Of a stretch of DNA of 64,000 nucleotides, positions 54,001-61,788 are shown piece after piece (position 1 is the stretch's first letter; each line of letters starts with the position of its first letter). The translations under genes and the position numbers were made by a program. The stretch comes from Rhodopirellula bahusiensis (GTDB taxonomy: Bacteria > Planctomycetota > Planctomycetia > Pirellulales > Pirellulaceae), in assembly GCF_002727185.1 (NCBI RefSeq), contig NZ_NIZW01000003.1, positions 265,095-329,094 on the forward strand, given 5' to 3'. The notes under the pieces were generated by a model, which was given only the letters and a program-made list of their open reading frames with translations, ran no database searches and was not told where the DNA came from.

Positions 54001-56850
54001 AGCGACCTTGGTTTTGCCGACTCAAACACGTTGGTGTCATCATCCACCGATCGTACGGTCCGGATTTGGGACCTGATTTCGAATGGCGATGATGGCTTTC
54101 CTACTTTCAACGAACATTGGCACGTCGGTCCAGTCACACAAGTCACTGCCGTTCGCGATGGGGAAACGGTTTGGGTTGCTGCGGCGGTCAACGATTCGGC
54201 ACGGGGACGTGTGGCGGTTTGGAACATCGGTGTCGGTGGAGCAGATGCTGGGACTCGGGTTGGCCGTTTCATGCGGCATGATTCGGAAGTGTCTGCGGTG
54301 TCGGCTTGGATGGAGGATGACTCTCCCGTCTTCGCGAGTGGTGACACCGATGGAAACGTATTCGTTTGGGATCAAGAAGATCTGGTTGATGCGGATCCGA
54401 AGAAAAACATCGAAAGTGCGGTCCAGAACTTGGCTTCGGTTGATGCTTCCAAAAGCAATGTCGATGTCTCCACAGCGTTGAGCGAAACCACACCAATTCA
54501 TCGCGGCGGGGTGCAGGCCATTCGATATGACGGGACGCTCGATCGACTGATAACCGCCGGTAAAGACTACGTGGTGAGAACATGGACGCGTGCGGACGTT
54601 CCGAGCGAAGCCGAACTTGGGCCTTGGGCTCGCGAGCGATCGTTGCGCGGCCACGGCGGGGCGGTGAAGTCAGCGGTGTTTGTTCCTGCATCCGGTGGCG
54701 ACGTGCTGTCTTTGGGCGACGATCAAACGCTTCGTTATTGGGAATCAGAAACGGGACGGTTGGACAGTGGATTGGAAGACAATCTCACATCCACTCAGCC
54801 GAAGGGCGATCAGAATTTAGCGGCCGATGGTTTGGACGCATTCGAAACGGCCGCCCACGAGGACGAGATTTGGTCGGCGCGATTTAGCCCCGATGGAACA
54901 AAGGTTGTGACATCCAGTCGCGATCACACGGCGCGAGTGCTGTCGATTGATTCCAATACATCTCGATTCGATACTCGTCTGACGATCTCGTCGGACGAGC
55001 AATCGTCGCCGGCAGAAGATGGGGGAACACTGGAAGAAGGCAGCGCGTTCGGTGCGATGTCTATGCGAATGGACCCTGTGCATCGTCGATTGTTTCTCGG
55101 CAATGCCGACGCGACGGTCCGCATTTGGGACATCGATCGTGGAACAGAACTCGGCAGCGTTCGTGGGACGGGGCTGAACGATGTGTTGGCGGTTTCGAAA
55201 GATGGCAGCCTTCTTGCCACCGGTTCCAGTTCCACCGAATCGGACGTTTTGGTTTGGAAGTTGGATCCGTCCAAGCAAATTTCGCCTCGGTTACTGCATC
55301 GTTTGAATGGGCATGAAGAATCCGTCGCTGCTCTAGCGATTTCTCCTGACAGCCATTGGTTGTTCAGCGGCGATCGAGCGGGCCGAGGCCGTGTGTGGGA
55401 TTTGCAAACAGGCGAACCGGTCGGTGGACCAATCGACGATTTCCTCGGCTTTCGCATCAACACGGCATCGTTCGCGGGTGATTCAGAAAGCGTTTGGGTT
55501 GGATCCGATAATCAATCGTTGATGCGTTGGCGTTGGTCCGATCGGAGTTGGGCGGACCGCTATGACACCGATGGCTTTGTGATGGACCTTGTCGTTTCGC
55601 CCGATGGACGGCAGGCAATCACGATCGATCAATCGAAGCGAACCGACCGAACCATTGCCAGTGTGACTTGGTGGGATCTTCCCAGCGGCAGACAACAACG
55701 ATTGCTTTCGGAAACATTTTCAAAGGATCAAACCAGCGTCTTTGGTGGCCGTCCCAACTTTGGCGGAGCGGCATTTTCAACAGACGGTCGGTTGGCTCGG
55801 TTGGTTGTGACTCCAGCCGGAGATCGTTCCAGTCGCGTTGAGACCTGGGACCTATCCAGCGAAATCGGGACGGCGAAACGAGTCGCCGCGGTTGAACTGC
55901 CAGAACGCATTGGGGAATGCACCGCGGTGGCGTCGCTGCAAGGTGATCGCTTCGTGACCATGCACGGCAATGCGGCGTTTCGATGGGACGGTGACTCCAA
56001 CTCGCATCTGATGAGCTATCGAGCTCACGGTGCGGTCACACGAGCCACCTTTGCCGATGGTGATCGCCGTGTGATCACGGCCAGTCGCAGTGTCAAAGTT
56101 TGGGATGCGGAGACTGGCAAGACAATCGGCAAATTAGAGTCGCCTCACGAGGGCACTGTTCGCGCGATTGCGATCTCTCCTACGGAAACGTTTCGCTTGG
56201 CAACCGGTGGTGACGATTCACGAGTTCGCGTTTGGGACTTTGAAGAGAACTCAGGGACATTCCAGTCCGTCAGTCGGTGGAACGATCCGGTTTTGCAAGG
56301 CGGGATCGCTTCGTTGGACTTCAGTCCGGATGGTTCGTGTTTGCTGGCGACAACCAATCAAGGTGCGGCGACGTTGATGCGAATGGACGGGGAGGAGACG
56401 CTCAACCTGATGGCGGATCCATCGCTCGGCAAACTGAACGTCGGCCGCTTTTCCAAAGATTCCAAATGGGTCGCGGTTGGTGGATCCGACAACGTCGCGC
56501 GAATGTGGGACGTGGAGAAGTGGTTCGCCAATCCAAGGTTTGGAACGGCGGACATTGAGGCCCCGATTCAGATGATTGGACATGCGGAACCGATCTCCGA
56601 TTTAGCCGTGCTGTCCAATCCGCTTCGGTTGTTTACCGCCAGTGAAGATCGCTCGGTGAGAGTGTGGGATCCGATCGCACAGGGAGCGAATCGTGACGAA
56701 CAAGCCAGGTTGGGACGAGAGTTGCTGGAACTGCGAGGTCACAAGGATGCCTTGTCCGCGTTGGATTTGACCGAGAAGGGGGATCTGATGATGACCGCGT
56801 CCGAAGATGGCACCGTCCGGTTGTGGCCGGCGGCGACGAGTTCCGACTGA
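51070..56850 (+). CDS. Membrane Ser/Thr protein kinase with WD40 sensor domain
   Basis: A 1926-residue protein. Residues 74-179 are acidic heptads with Thr-Val/Ile/Leu at fixed places, followed by ILTDEDIGQTINPRELTSED. The kinase domain (281-560) has the glycine loop LLGKGGMGNVFVA, Lys310 in IAVKIIKP, HRDIKPEN (414-421), DWG (434-436) where most kinases have DFG, and the APE motif APEMATG. One transmembrane segment (about 673-693, AVAAMLLFIFVGGAFALVTI) is followed by a ~130-residue coiled coil of KEQ repeats and about a dozen WD40 blades to the end. It is likely a receptor kinase with an exported propeller. The ATG at 51070 is preferred to a GTG at 51064. Confidence 0.92.
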   Translation: MTNDKDRQGEPDHGMPEDENATENHFDLDETVEETDPQQRNDHRGLGETIDHADLDATLDEGEIVPAAPSDDPDATVSDLDQTVEKTNLTVEDSDQTIDENDFTVVDADATVTDASSTVSDLDATVEEDADFDPDATLVETDLTLTDANVTVIDESLTEANATIPETEATVDLNATLDQTAENSLPTIRSNSETHEDSGDSNAATAGTILTDEDIGQTINPRELTSEDVTYWSKLSQEFHTGAATVASFSEFGSAVAGSSLPLRGRQVTTPQESETEASDYRLVRLLGKGGMGNVFVARQGSLDRLIAVKIIKPLEDDKRDALRKQGRLESTENSRRQQFLTEAVITGDLDHPNIVPIHDVAVTGENTLFYAMKRVVGTPWNKVIGEKSRDENLEILIKVADAIAFAHTRGIIHRDIKPENVMLGDFGVVMVMDWGIALALPQFEKLSSITPAKGLGGTPSFMAPEMATGPLEAIGPAADIYLLGATLFMIVTGKAPHHAKNVRECLRAVATNEIRDVDPRHEGELLNIARKAMATRIEDRYASVVEFQEAIREYRSHSESISLAARATDDLNKAEQTLSYTLFSRATFGFEEALHLWDGNQAARDGMARARLAHASAAHDNEDFDLGLSLLKPDGVLLHESPEHEEMAMKLEQAIQDRKARESRFKFLKRAVAAMLLFIFVGGAFALVTINAKEKEARRQASRAEEQTRIAKEQEQVALKEKRTATEQKNIAEEQRKNAESQKAVAEKQKALAEKRRKEAEKQRKIANEQTELAKANERTAIENREQAERNEVRANKNAEKARVSAEAARVAQAEAEYESYVSQIGLAKARVDRNEFSDARRILSKLADGYRERFPKEPLPWELRWLSATVRQSKTVASLPVIADQLLLAQAPTSESRRGLIVQDDGRIATFSLASSGQLTMAEAWDDPNGGFVTATAMNASGEQVAIGMLDGKIEIWNGDLSKRISRLPTHDGPVSDLGFADSNTLVSSSTDRTVRIWDLISNGDDGFPTFNEHWHVGPVTQVTAVRDGETVWVAAAVNDSARGRVAVWNIGVGGADAGTRVGRFMRHDSEVSAVSAWMEDDSPVFASGDTDGNVFVWDQEDLVDADPKKNIESAVQNLASVDASKSNVDVSTALSETTPIHRGGVQAIRYDGTLDRLITAGKDYVVRTWTRADVPSEAELGPWARERSLRGHGGAVKSAVFVPASGGDVLSLGDDQTLRYWESETGRLDSGLEDNLTSTQPKGDQNLAADGLDAFETAAHEDEIWSARFSPDGTKVVTSSRDHTARVLSIDSNTSRFDTRLTISSDEQSSPAEDGGTLEEGSAFGAMSMRMDPVHRRLFLGNADATVRIWDIDRGTELGSVRGTGLNDVLAVSKDGSLLATGSSSTESDVLVWKLDPSKQISPRLLHRLNGHEESVAALAISPDSHWLFSGDRAGRGRVWDLQTGEPVGGPIDDFLGFRINTASFAGDSESVWVGSDNQSLMRWRWSDRSWADRYDTDGFVMDLVVSPDGRQAITIDQSKRTDRTIASVTWWDLPSGRQQRLLSETFSKDQTSVFGGRPNFGGAAFSTDGRLARLVVTPAGDRSSRVETWDLSSEIGTAKRVAAVELPERIGECTAVASLQGDRFVTMHGNAAFRWDGDSNSHLMSYRAHGAVTRATFADGDRRVITASRSVKVWDAETGKTIGKLESPHEGTVRAIAISPTETFRLATGGDDSRVRVWDFEENSGTFQSVSRWNDPVLQGGIASLDFSPDGSCLLATTNQGAATLMRMDGEETLNLMADPSLGKLNVGRFSKDSKWVAVGGSDNVARMWDVEKWFANPRFGTADIEAPIQMIGHAEPISDLAVLSNPLRLFTASEDRSVRVWDPIAQGANRDEQARLGRELLELRGHKDALSALDLTEKGDLMMTASEDGTVRLWPAATSSD
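51289..51606 (+). repeat. 21-bp coding repeats: Thr-Val heptad track in the kinase
   Basis: About 14 tandem heptads, each near D-x-T-[VIL]-x-[DE]-x: DATVSDL, DQTVEKT, NLTVEDS, DQTIDEN, DFTVVDA, DATVTDA, SSTVSDL, DATVEED, DATLVET, DLTLTDA, NVTVIDE and degenerate units. Most threonines are followed by an acidic residue two or three positions later. The register slips once near residues 130-134 and again at the end. Confidence 0.8.
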
Positions 56851-56868
56851 TGACCGGTTGGTCGATCG

Positions 56869-59079
56869 TCAGCTATTCGTACGGAAGTGGGTGGCCAACC
56901 AGTGCCGAGTTCGTTTCCACAGCGAAGCGGGCTCAACGTGCACGCTCACTTTGGCCGTCCAGTTCGATGGCGGAGGGAAGTCAAACGGTCGCTTGTCAGG
57001 ATCAAGTGCAACGGTGACTTCGTAGGTCCCATCATTCTCAGACGGACGCGTGCCCACTTCAGTAACATTCCCGATCCATGTGGCACCGGAGGGGAATGTC
57101 GTGACGGCCGCTTGGCCCTCTCGCATCCATCCGATCTGCGATGCATCGATGGACACCGAGACCTTGTGCTGATCGTCTGAAACGACATTGCAAATGGGAG
57201 TTCCGCTGTTGATCCAAGCTCCCCGGTTGATCGCTTCGGTTGGTTGCCCACTCCAACCAATTTGGGATCGTGACCGATGCCATGGTGTGACGGGTTTGGC
57301 CGAGACCGCAACGACCCGGCCCGCGTGAGGCGAACGAATCTCAAGGTGCTCCGACTCTTTTTGGATCGTCAGCAGTTCTTCGCGTTTGGATTGCAGTGCG
57401 AATTCGATGGTCGGGATATTGGCCAAGGTGGGAGTTCCGGCGTCCGATTGAATGCGCCTCATGCGAGTTCCCTTCAGACGAGCTTCCAATTCAGCAATCT
57501 CGCCCTCGAGGCGTTCGATTTGGAGGAAGGTTTTCCAATCCGACAACCTAGCGATCGACTCGTTGGCTCGTACGAAATGTCCCGTGGAGGCAATGGATTC
57601 CAAACGTCCCGCGGTCAATGCAAAAATCTCGGTTTGCTGGATCGGTTGAACCTTCGCCGTCGCATTCACGCGGTGAGGAAGCGGGATCGAGAGAACTGCC
57701 ACCGATAAGGCAGCAACCAAACCAATCATCATTCGAGATCGGCGGCGAGCTTTCACGGGAGCGACCTCGGATGGCGTTCGCAGGATGGGAGCGGTCCAAA
57801 CTCGCATCACGCGATACAGAAGGATCGCAATAGCGGCGATGCCGATGGTGGTCGCACCGATGGACGCGAGATGATTGAGCAGCAACCAGCCGATGGTTCC
57901 GAAGACGACTAAGCGATAAGCACTGCTGGCAGTTGCATAGGCGAGCAAGCCGAGTGAGTTGCGATCGTTTTGCACCGCGGTGGGTTGGGACTGCGATTCC
58001 GTTTGAATCGATGACGCACCCCAGAACCAAGACCGCAATCGCATTTGCAACGCGACTCGGGAACGTGTTGCCAGATTGGGAACCGAAACCGCGTCGGACA
58101 GCAGGTAGTAGCCGTCATAACGCATCAGTGGATTGCCGTTCAGAATCAACGTGTTGACCGATGTTACCATCAACACAAACAACAACACGTTTTGCGGCAG
58201 TCCAGGCATCGAATGGGTCCAGGCAACCAGTGCGAGGGATCCAAGCACACACTCAGCCAGGATTCCTGCGGCGGAGACGAGCATTCGTTTCCATGGTTGC
58301 GGCATCAACCAAGCGTCGCTGACGTCGCAGTACAAGCAAGGGATACCAAACAACAGCATGACACCCATCTCGTGACAGCTTCCTCCAAACCATTTGCATG
58401 CTACCGCATGAGCGAGCTCGTGGATCAGCTTGACCCCCGAAATCACAAACGCCAGAACGATCCACGTGGATGGAGATTGTAGCGCCGAAGCACTCTGGCC
58501 GATCGCTGGAATCAATCGTTCCCAGTGCGTAAGAAGAATGGCTCCTGTGAGCACAGTCCATGCGGAACCAATGACCGTGCATGTACGTTGATTCCTTGCA
58601 ACAAAGTTTCGAGCGATTTTCACAGGGCGATCAAGCCATCGATCGGGATCCAGCAACGGGATTCGAATGGCCAAAGGGTTGTGTAGAATCCGTTGCCAAA
58701 ACGACTCGCCGAGTTCATGTCGCTGAGTTCCCGCTCCACTCTGCGAAAGCAGTGGAGTGCCATCAGCAGACGCGGTTGTGACCCAAGCGTTTCGGTTGGC
58801 TTGGTCTACGAAGGCTGCAAAATCTTCTCGCGAAAGTTCGACTGGAGCGAGCAGACGTTGGCAATGCAGGTGGGCTTGTTCGAACGACCGACGTCCATCC
58901 AGACTTTGAAGAATCGCGAATTCTTGCTCGTTGACCATCCATTGCGCCGAGAAGCGGTCGTGAGAGCCTCGCGTCGATACGACAGGGTCTCGGATCACCC
59001 ATTGAAAGGCTTTGCCAACGCGGATGATGCGGCAAATCAAATCCGGACGCAATCGAGGCTGGATGGCCGCGGAACTCAT
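56869..59079 (-). CDS. PqqD-like / M50 site-2 protease / HlyD fusion membrane protein
   Basis: A 736-residue protein. The N-terminal ~100 residues are PqqD-like (RFSAQWMVNEQEFAILQSLDGRRS). The central membrane domain is an M50 metalloprotease with HELAH (220-224) in VKLIHELAHAVACKWFGG and the second motif NGNPLMRYDGYY (Asp322). Several hydrophobic helices follow. From about 480 it is an HlyD/periplasmic-adaptor half: TAKVQPIQQTEIFALTAGRL, a short coiled coil, and a barrel ending near HVEPASLWKR. It is probably the inner-membrane platform of an exporter or peptide-processing complex. Its ATG overlaps the upstream gene's stop as ATGA. Confidence 0.82.
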   Translation of the reverse strand: MSSAAIQPRLRPDLICRIIRVGKAFQWVIRDPVVSTRGSHDRFSAQWMVNEQEFAILQSLDGRRSFEQAHLHCQRLLAPVELSREDFAAFVDQANRNAWVTTASADGTPLLSQSGAGTQRHELGESFWQRILHNPLAIRIPLLDPDRWLDRPVKIARNFVARNQRTCTVIGSAWTVLTGAILLTHWERLIPAIGQSASALQSPSTWIVLAFVISGVKLIHELAHAVACKWFGGSCHEMGVMLLFGIPCLYCDVSDAWLMPQPWKRMLVSAAGILAECVLGSLALVAWTHSMPGLPQNVLLFVLMVTSVNTLILNGNPLMRYDGYYLLSDAVSVPNLATRSRVALQMRLRSWFWGASSIQTESQSQPTAVQNDRNSLGLLAYATASSAYRLVVFGTIGWLLLNHLASIGATTIGIAAIAILLYRVMRVWTAPILRTPSEVAPVKARRRSRMMIGLVAALSVAVLSIPLPHRVNATAKVQPIQQTEIFALTAGRLESIASTGHFVRANESIARLSDWKTFLQIERLEGEIAELEARLKGTRMRRIQSDAGTPTLANIPTIEFALQSKREELLTIQKESEHLEIRSPHAGRVVAVSAKPVTPWHRSRSQIGWSGQPTEAINRGAWINSGTPICNVVSDDQHKVSVSIDASQIGWMREGQAAVTTFPSGATWIGNVTEVGTRPSENDGTYEVTVALDPDKRPFDFPPPSNWTAKVSVHVEPASLWKRTRHWLATHFRTNS

Positions 59080-60176
59080 CGTGTCGTTCCGTGATCGTTG
59101 TTCGGGAGCATCAGTCGGGCCGGCGAGCCAGGAAGCAGTTTCCCGTCGGCGTTGTCTATTTCAATCCAAAATCGCGTTTCTCGCGTGAGCGGGTCGACTT
59201 CGGGACTGATGAATTTCGCTTCGCCAATTCGTTCGGTTGTCTCACTTGTCGCAAGCTCAATAATCAGCTTGGGTTTGGATTCGTCACGAAGCCAATGGAT
59301 CCATTTGGCGGGCAGATAGCCTTCCACTCGCAGACGATTGAGCTGCACCACACGGGCGATCGATTCGCCGGGTTGGACCCAGTCACCCACGCGGTGCGAA
59401 ACCTCGACCACGATGCCATTGATCGGCGACTTCAATGAGTGTTGGTCGACATTCACCGTTGCCAGTTCGAGTTGCTGCTCTTTTAGTTTCGTCTTGAGCT
59501 GGACAACGTTCGCCGCGGCTTTGGCTTGTCGGACTGCGACTTCGGCCGATCGGATTTTGTTTTGCAGAGATGACGCCGTGGCCTGATCGACCGATTGTTC
59601 CAAACGAGCGTTCTCTTGTTCGAAGATGGCTTGCTGGGTTTCCAAGCTTCGTTGTTCGTAAGCGAGGCGGAATTGATCGATCTCGGATTGCGAAACCGCG
59701 TCGTCGAAATCTTTTTTGGCGTTGACCGCACGCGTCCATTCGCTCTTGGCAACCGCTTCGGCTTTTTGGGCAGCGAGCACACGGATATCGTTTTCGGCCA
59801 GACGTTTTTGAATCGCTGCGCCGGCATCGTGTTCTTTGGCTGCGCTCTTTTGTTCTTCCAGAAATGCGAGCGCAGCATCGAGATCCAGTGTTTGGTCGCT
59901 TTGAAATTGGATGATCGCGAGATCTTGTTCGGCCGACTGTTGTTGCAGTTTGGCGACCTCATCGTCGAGGCTTGCCAGCAGTTCGCCTTGAGTAACCGGG
60001 TCGCCTTCGGTCACATGAATCTTGACCAACCGTCCGGGATGCATGGCAACGGCGGAACCTGATTGCGCGGGAGTGACAATCAGATCGCCTATCCAAGTTG
60101 GCTGTTGCGCGTCTTGGGCGAATACGGGGAAAGCGACGACAAGCGAAAGTCCCGCTGCGATCAGTGCTCGGTGCAT
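59076..60176 (-). CDS. HlyD-family periplasmic adaptor
   Basis: A 366-residue protein with a signal peptide (HRALIAAGLSLVVAFPVFAQ). It then has the lipoyl half-motif SAVAMHPGRLVKIHVTEGD, a long hairpin coiled coil (about 85-225, KLQQQSAEQDLAIIQFQSDQ to VQLKTKLKEQQLE) and the second lipoyl half SLKSPINGIVVEVSHRVGDW. A beta-barrel end follows. It would bridge inner-membrane and outer-membrane parts. The ATG at 60176 overlaps the upstream stop as TAATG, and the 3' end overlaps the M50 gene by 4 bp, so the three genes form a tight operon. Confidence 0.85.
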   Translation of the reverse strand: MHRALIAAGLSLVVAFPVFAQDAQQPTWIGDLIVTPAQSGSAVAMHPGRLVKIHVTEGDPVTQGELLASLDDEVAKLQQQSAEQDLAIIQFQSDQTLDLDAALAFLEEQKSAAKEHDAGAAIQKRLAENDIRVLAAQKAEAVAKSEWTRAVNAKKDFDDAVSQSEIDQFRLAYEQRSLETQQAIFEQENARLEQSVDQATASSLQNKIRSAEVAVRQAKAAANVVQLKTKLKEQQLELATVNVDQHSLKSPINGIVVEVSHRVGDWVQPGESIARVVQLNRLRVEGYLPAKWIHWLRDESKPKLIIELATSETTERIGEAKFISPEVDPLTRETRFWIEIDNADGKLLPGSPARLMLPNNDHGTTR

Positions 60177-61561
60177 TACCAAATCTCCCGAAGGGAATCG
60201 AAGAAGGGACGAAAGAGGACGTACGCGAGACTTCGTCGTCCTGCTTCTACATCGCCAACGACCGTCGAGCCCATGGGTTGGTCGGTAATGCCTTCCAGTG
60301 TTGACGGCACGGTCGCGCTGAGTTGGACGACAGGTTGCTGTTCTGCATTGGGATGCACCGCGGATGCGATTTGTTGAACTTCACCGGTCCAGCTGACATC
60401 AGGCTGGGCCCGCAGACGCAAGCGGCACGTCAAAGGCTGGCTTTCGGATTGAGCTTGCAGGACATGCCCTACGTGTTGCTCGGCCAGTTCCACGTCAGCG
60501 ATCATTCCGGCGGATGAATCCACTACGTCAAAGAGCCATTGTCCTTGGAAGACATCACGGCCAACCAGGGTCTCTTCCTCATCCCAACGTCGGACTTGGC
60601 CTTGGACTGTCGATCGAATCGACATCGATGCTTGCACGGAATGCAGTAGCTCAAGTTGTTTCTCGTACGACCGAATGCGTTCTCGAAGAACCAATTCGTT
60701 TGTCGATGACTGCAGGCCGCTTGAGTCGGTCGATGAGTTGGAAGAGCCCGATGGAGTTGATCGATCGGATCGGATGGTGCGGCGTCCGGCCAGTTCCGCT
60801 TTCGCGGTCGCCAAGTTGCCCGCGACCATTTGGGTTTGCAGGTCCAGTTCGTCGCTTCGCAGTTCGATGAGCAGGGTGCCTTGCTCAACTTGTTGTCCAT
60901 CTTCGACGTGTACCGTGACCACTCGGGCCGCTGTCGGTGCAAAGAGACGTTGTTGGTGGATCGGTTCCAGGCTGCCTTCCACGGGGAGTCGCAAGGGAAC
61001 CTGGACGACCCACAGAATTAACACGACTACCGCAAAGACGACCGCCCAAATGGCTCGCGAAGATTGACGTTTAAGGCGTGGCGGAGACGTTTGAATTTGG
61101 TCGACAGCACGCTGGAGTTTAGGAGCTAGCGTGTGGCTGATCGACTCCCAATCCGCTTGCAGGTCCGCCGAGTCGACCTGTTGTGCAGATGAGTCGAACG
61201 TTTCAAGAACCAAGAACGATGTCGCTCCGGTTGCCTCTTTGGCACGCAGCGGCAGAATCAGGATCGTTTGGGCACCGGAGGTCTCGCGATATCGATCCAG
61301 CTGGTTTTGAAAGACCGTGTCAGTGCTGGTCTCGGTCGATTCGTGAATGTGCGAAAGGATCGAGGACCAATCGCGAGCGACGGGCGAGTCCACCGCGATC
61401 TCGGATTGCACGGAGGAGCCCATCGGAACCCATTGGTTCTGTCGTCGGGCAAACCACAACGCTCGGTCGGCGCGAGTGTGAGCGACGATGTGATGACACA
61501 GTTGATACGGTGTCAGTTCATCGGTCGACACGACGGTCTGAGATGGAATGGTGGCTGTCAT
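60176..61561 (-). CDS. GAF-like / HlyD adaptor protein, first gene of the operon
   Basis: A 461-residue protein. Residues 1-165 form a cytosolic domain with a GAF-like pattern (LCHHIVAHTRADRALWFAR; AQTILILPLRAKE; SFLVLETFDSSA). A single membrane helix, IWAVVFAVVVLILWVVQVPL (about 178-197), comes next, and then a periplasmic HlyD part. That part has the lipoyl half TAARVVTVHVEDGQQVEQGT, a Ser-rich loop (STPSGSSNSSTDSSG) inside the coiled coil and a barrel domain. The cytosolic part could sense a ligand and set the exporter's activity; this is inference. It shares a 227-bp divergent gap with the tolC-like gene. Confidence 0.8.
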   Translation of the reverse strand: MTATIPSQTVVSTDELTPYQLCHHIVAHTRADRALWFARRQNQWVPMGSSVQSEIAVDSPVARDWSSILSHIHESTETSTDTVFQNQLDRYRETSGAQTILILPLRAKEATGATSFLVLETFDSSAQQVDSADLQADWESISHTLAPKLQRAVDQIQTSPPRLKRQSSRAIWAVVFAVVVLILWVVQVPLRLPVEGSLEPIHQQRLFAPTAARVVTVHVEDGQQVEQGTLLIELRSDELDLQTQMVAGNLATAKAELAGRRTIRSDRSTPSGSSNSSTDSSGLQSSTNELVLRERIRSYEKQLELLHSVQASMSIRSTVQGQVRRWDEEETLVGRDVFQGQWLFDVVDSSAGMIADVELAEQHVGHVLQAQSESQPLTCRLRLRAQPDVSWTGEVQQIASAVHPNAEQQPVVQLSATVPSTLEGITDQPMGSTVVGDVEAGRRSLAYVLFRPFFDSLREIW

Positions 61562-61788
61562 GGTTGCGATTTGGAGCCGGTTTCACGGTCGAAACCAGCT
61601 GCCTAGTTTAACCAGCCGCTGTAAAGTCTTTGCGTCGTTGTTTGGGCGTACTTGGAATCCGTCGCTGCTCCATTTGATTGAGATTCGCTCAATCTCGATG
61701 CATCGATCAGTCGAAGAATCCGGATAGTGCGGGTTGCATCAGTTGTGCTTCCTGCGCCCTCAATTAGCGGATTCATCGAGGGGAAAGT

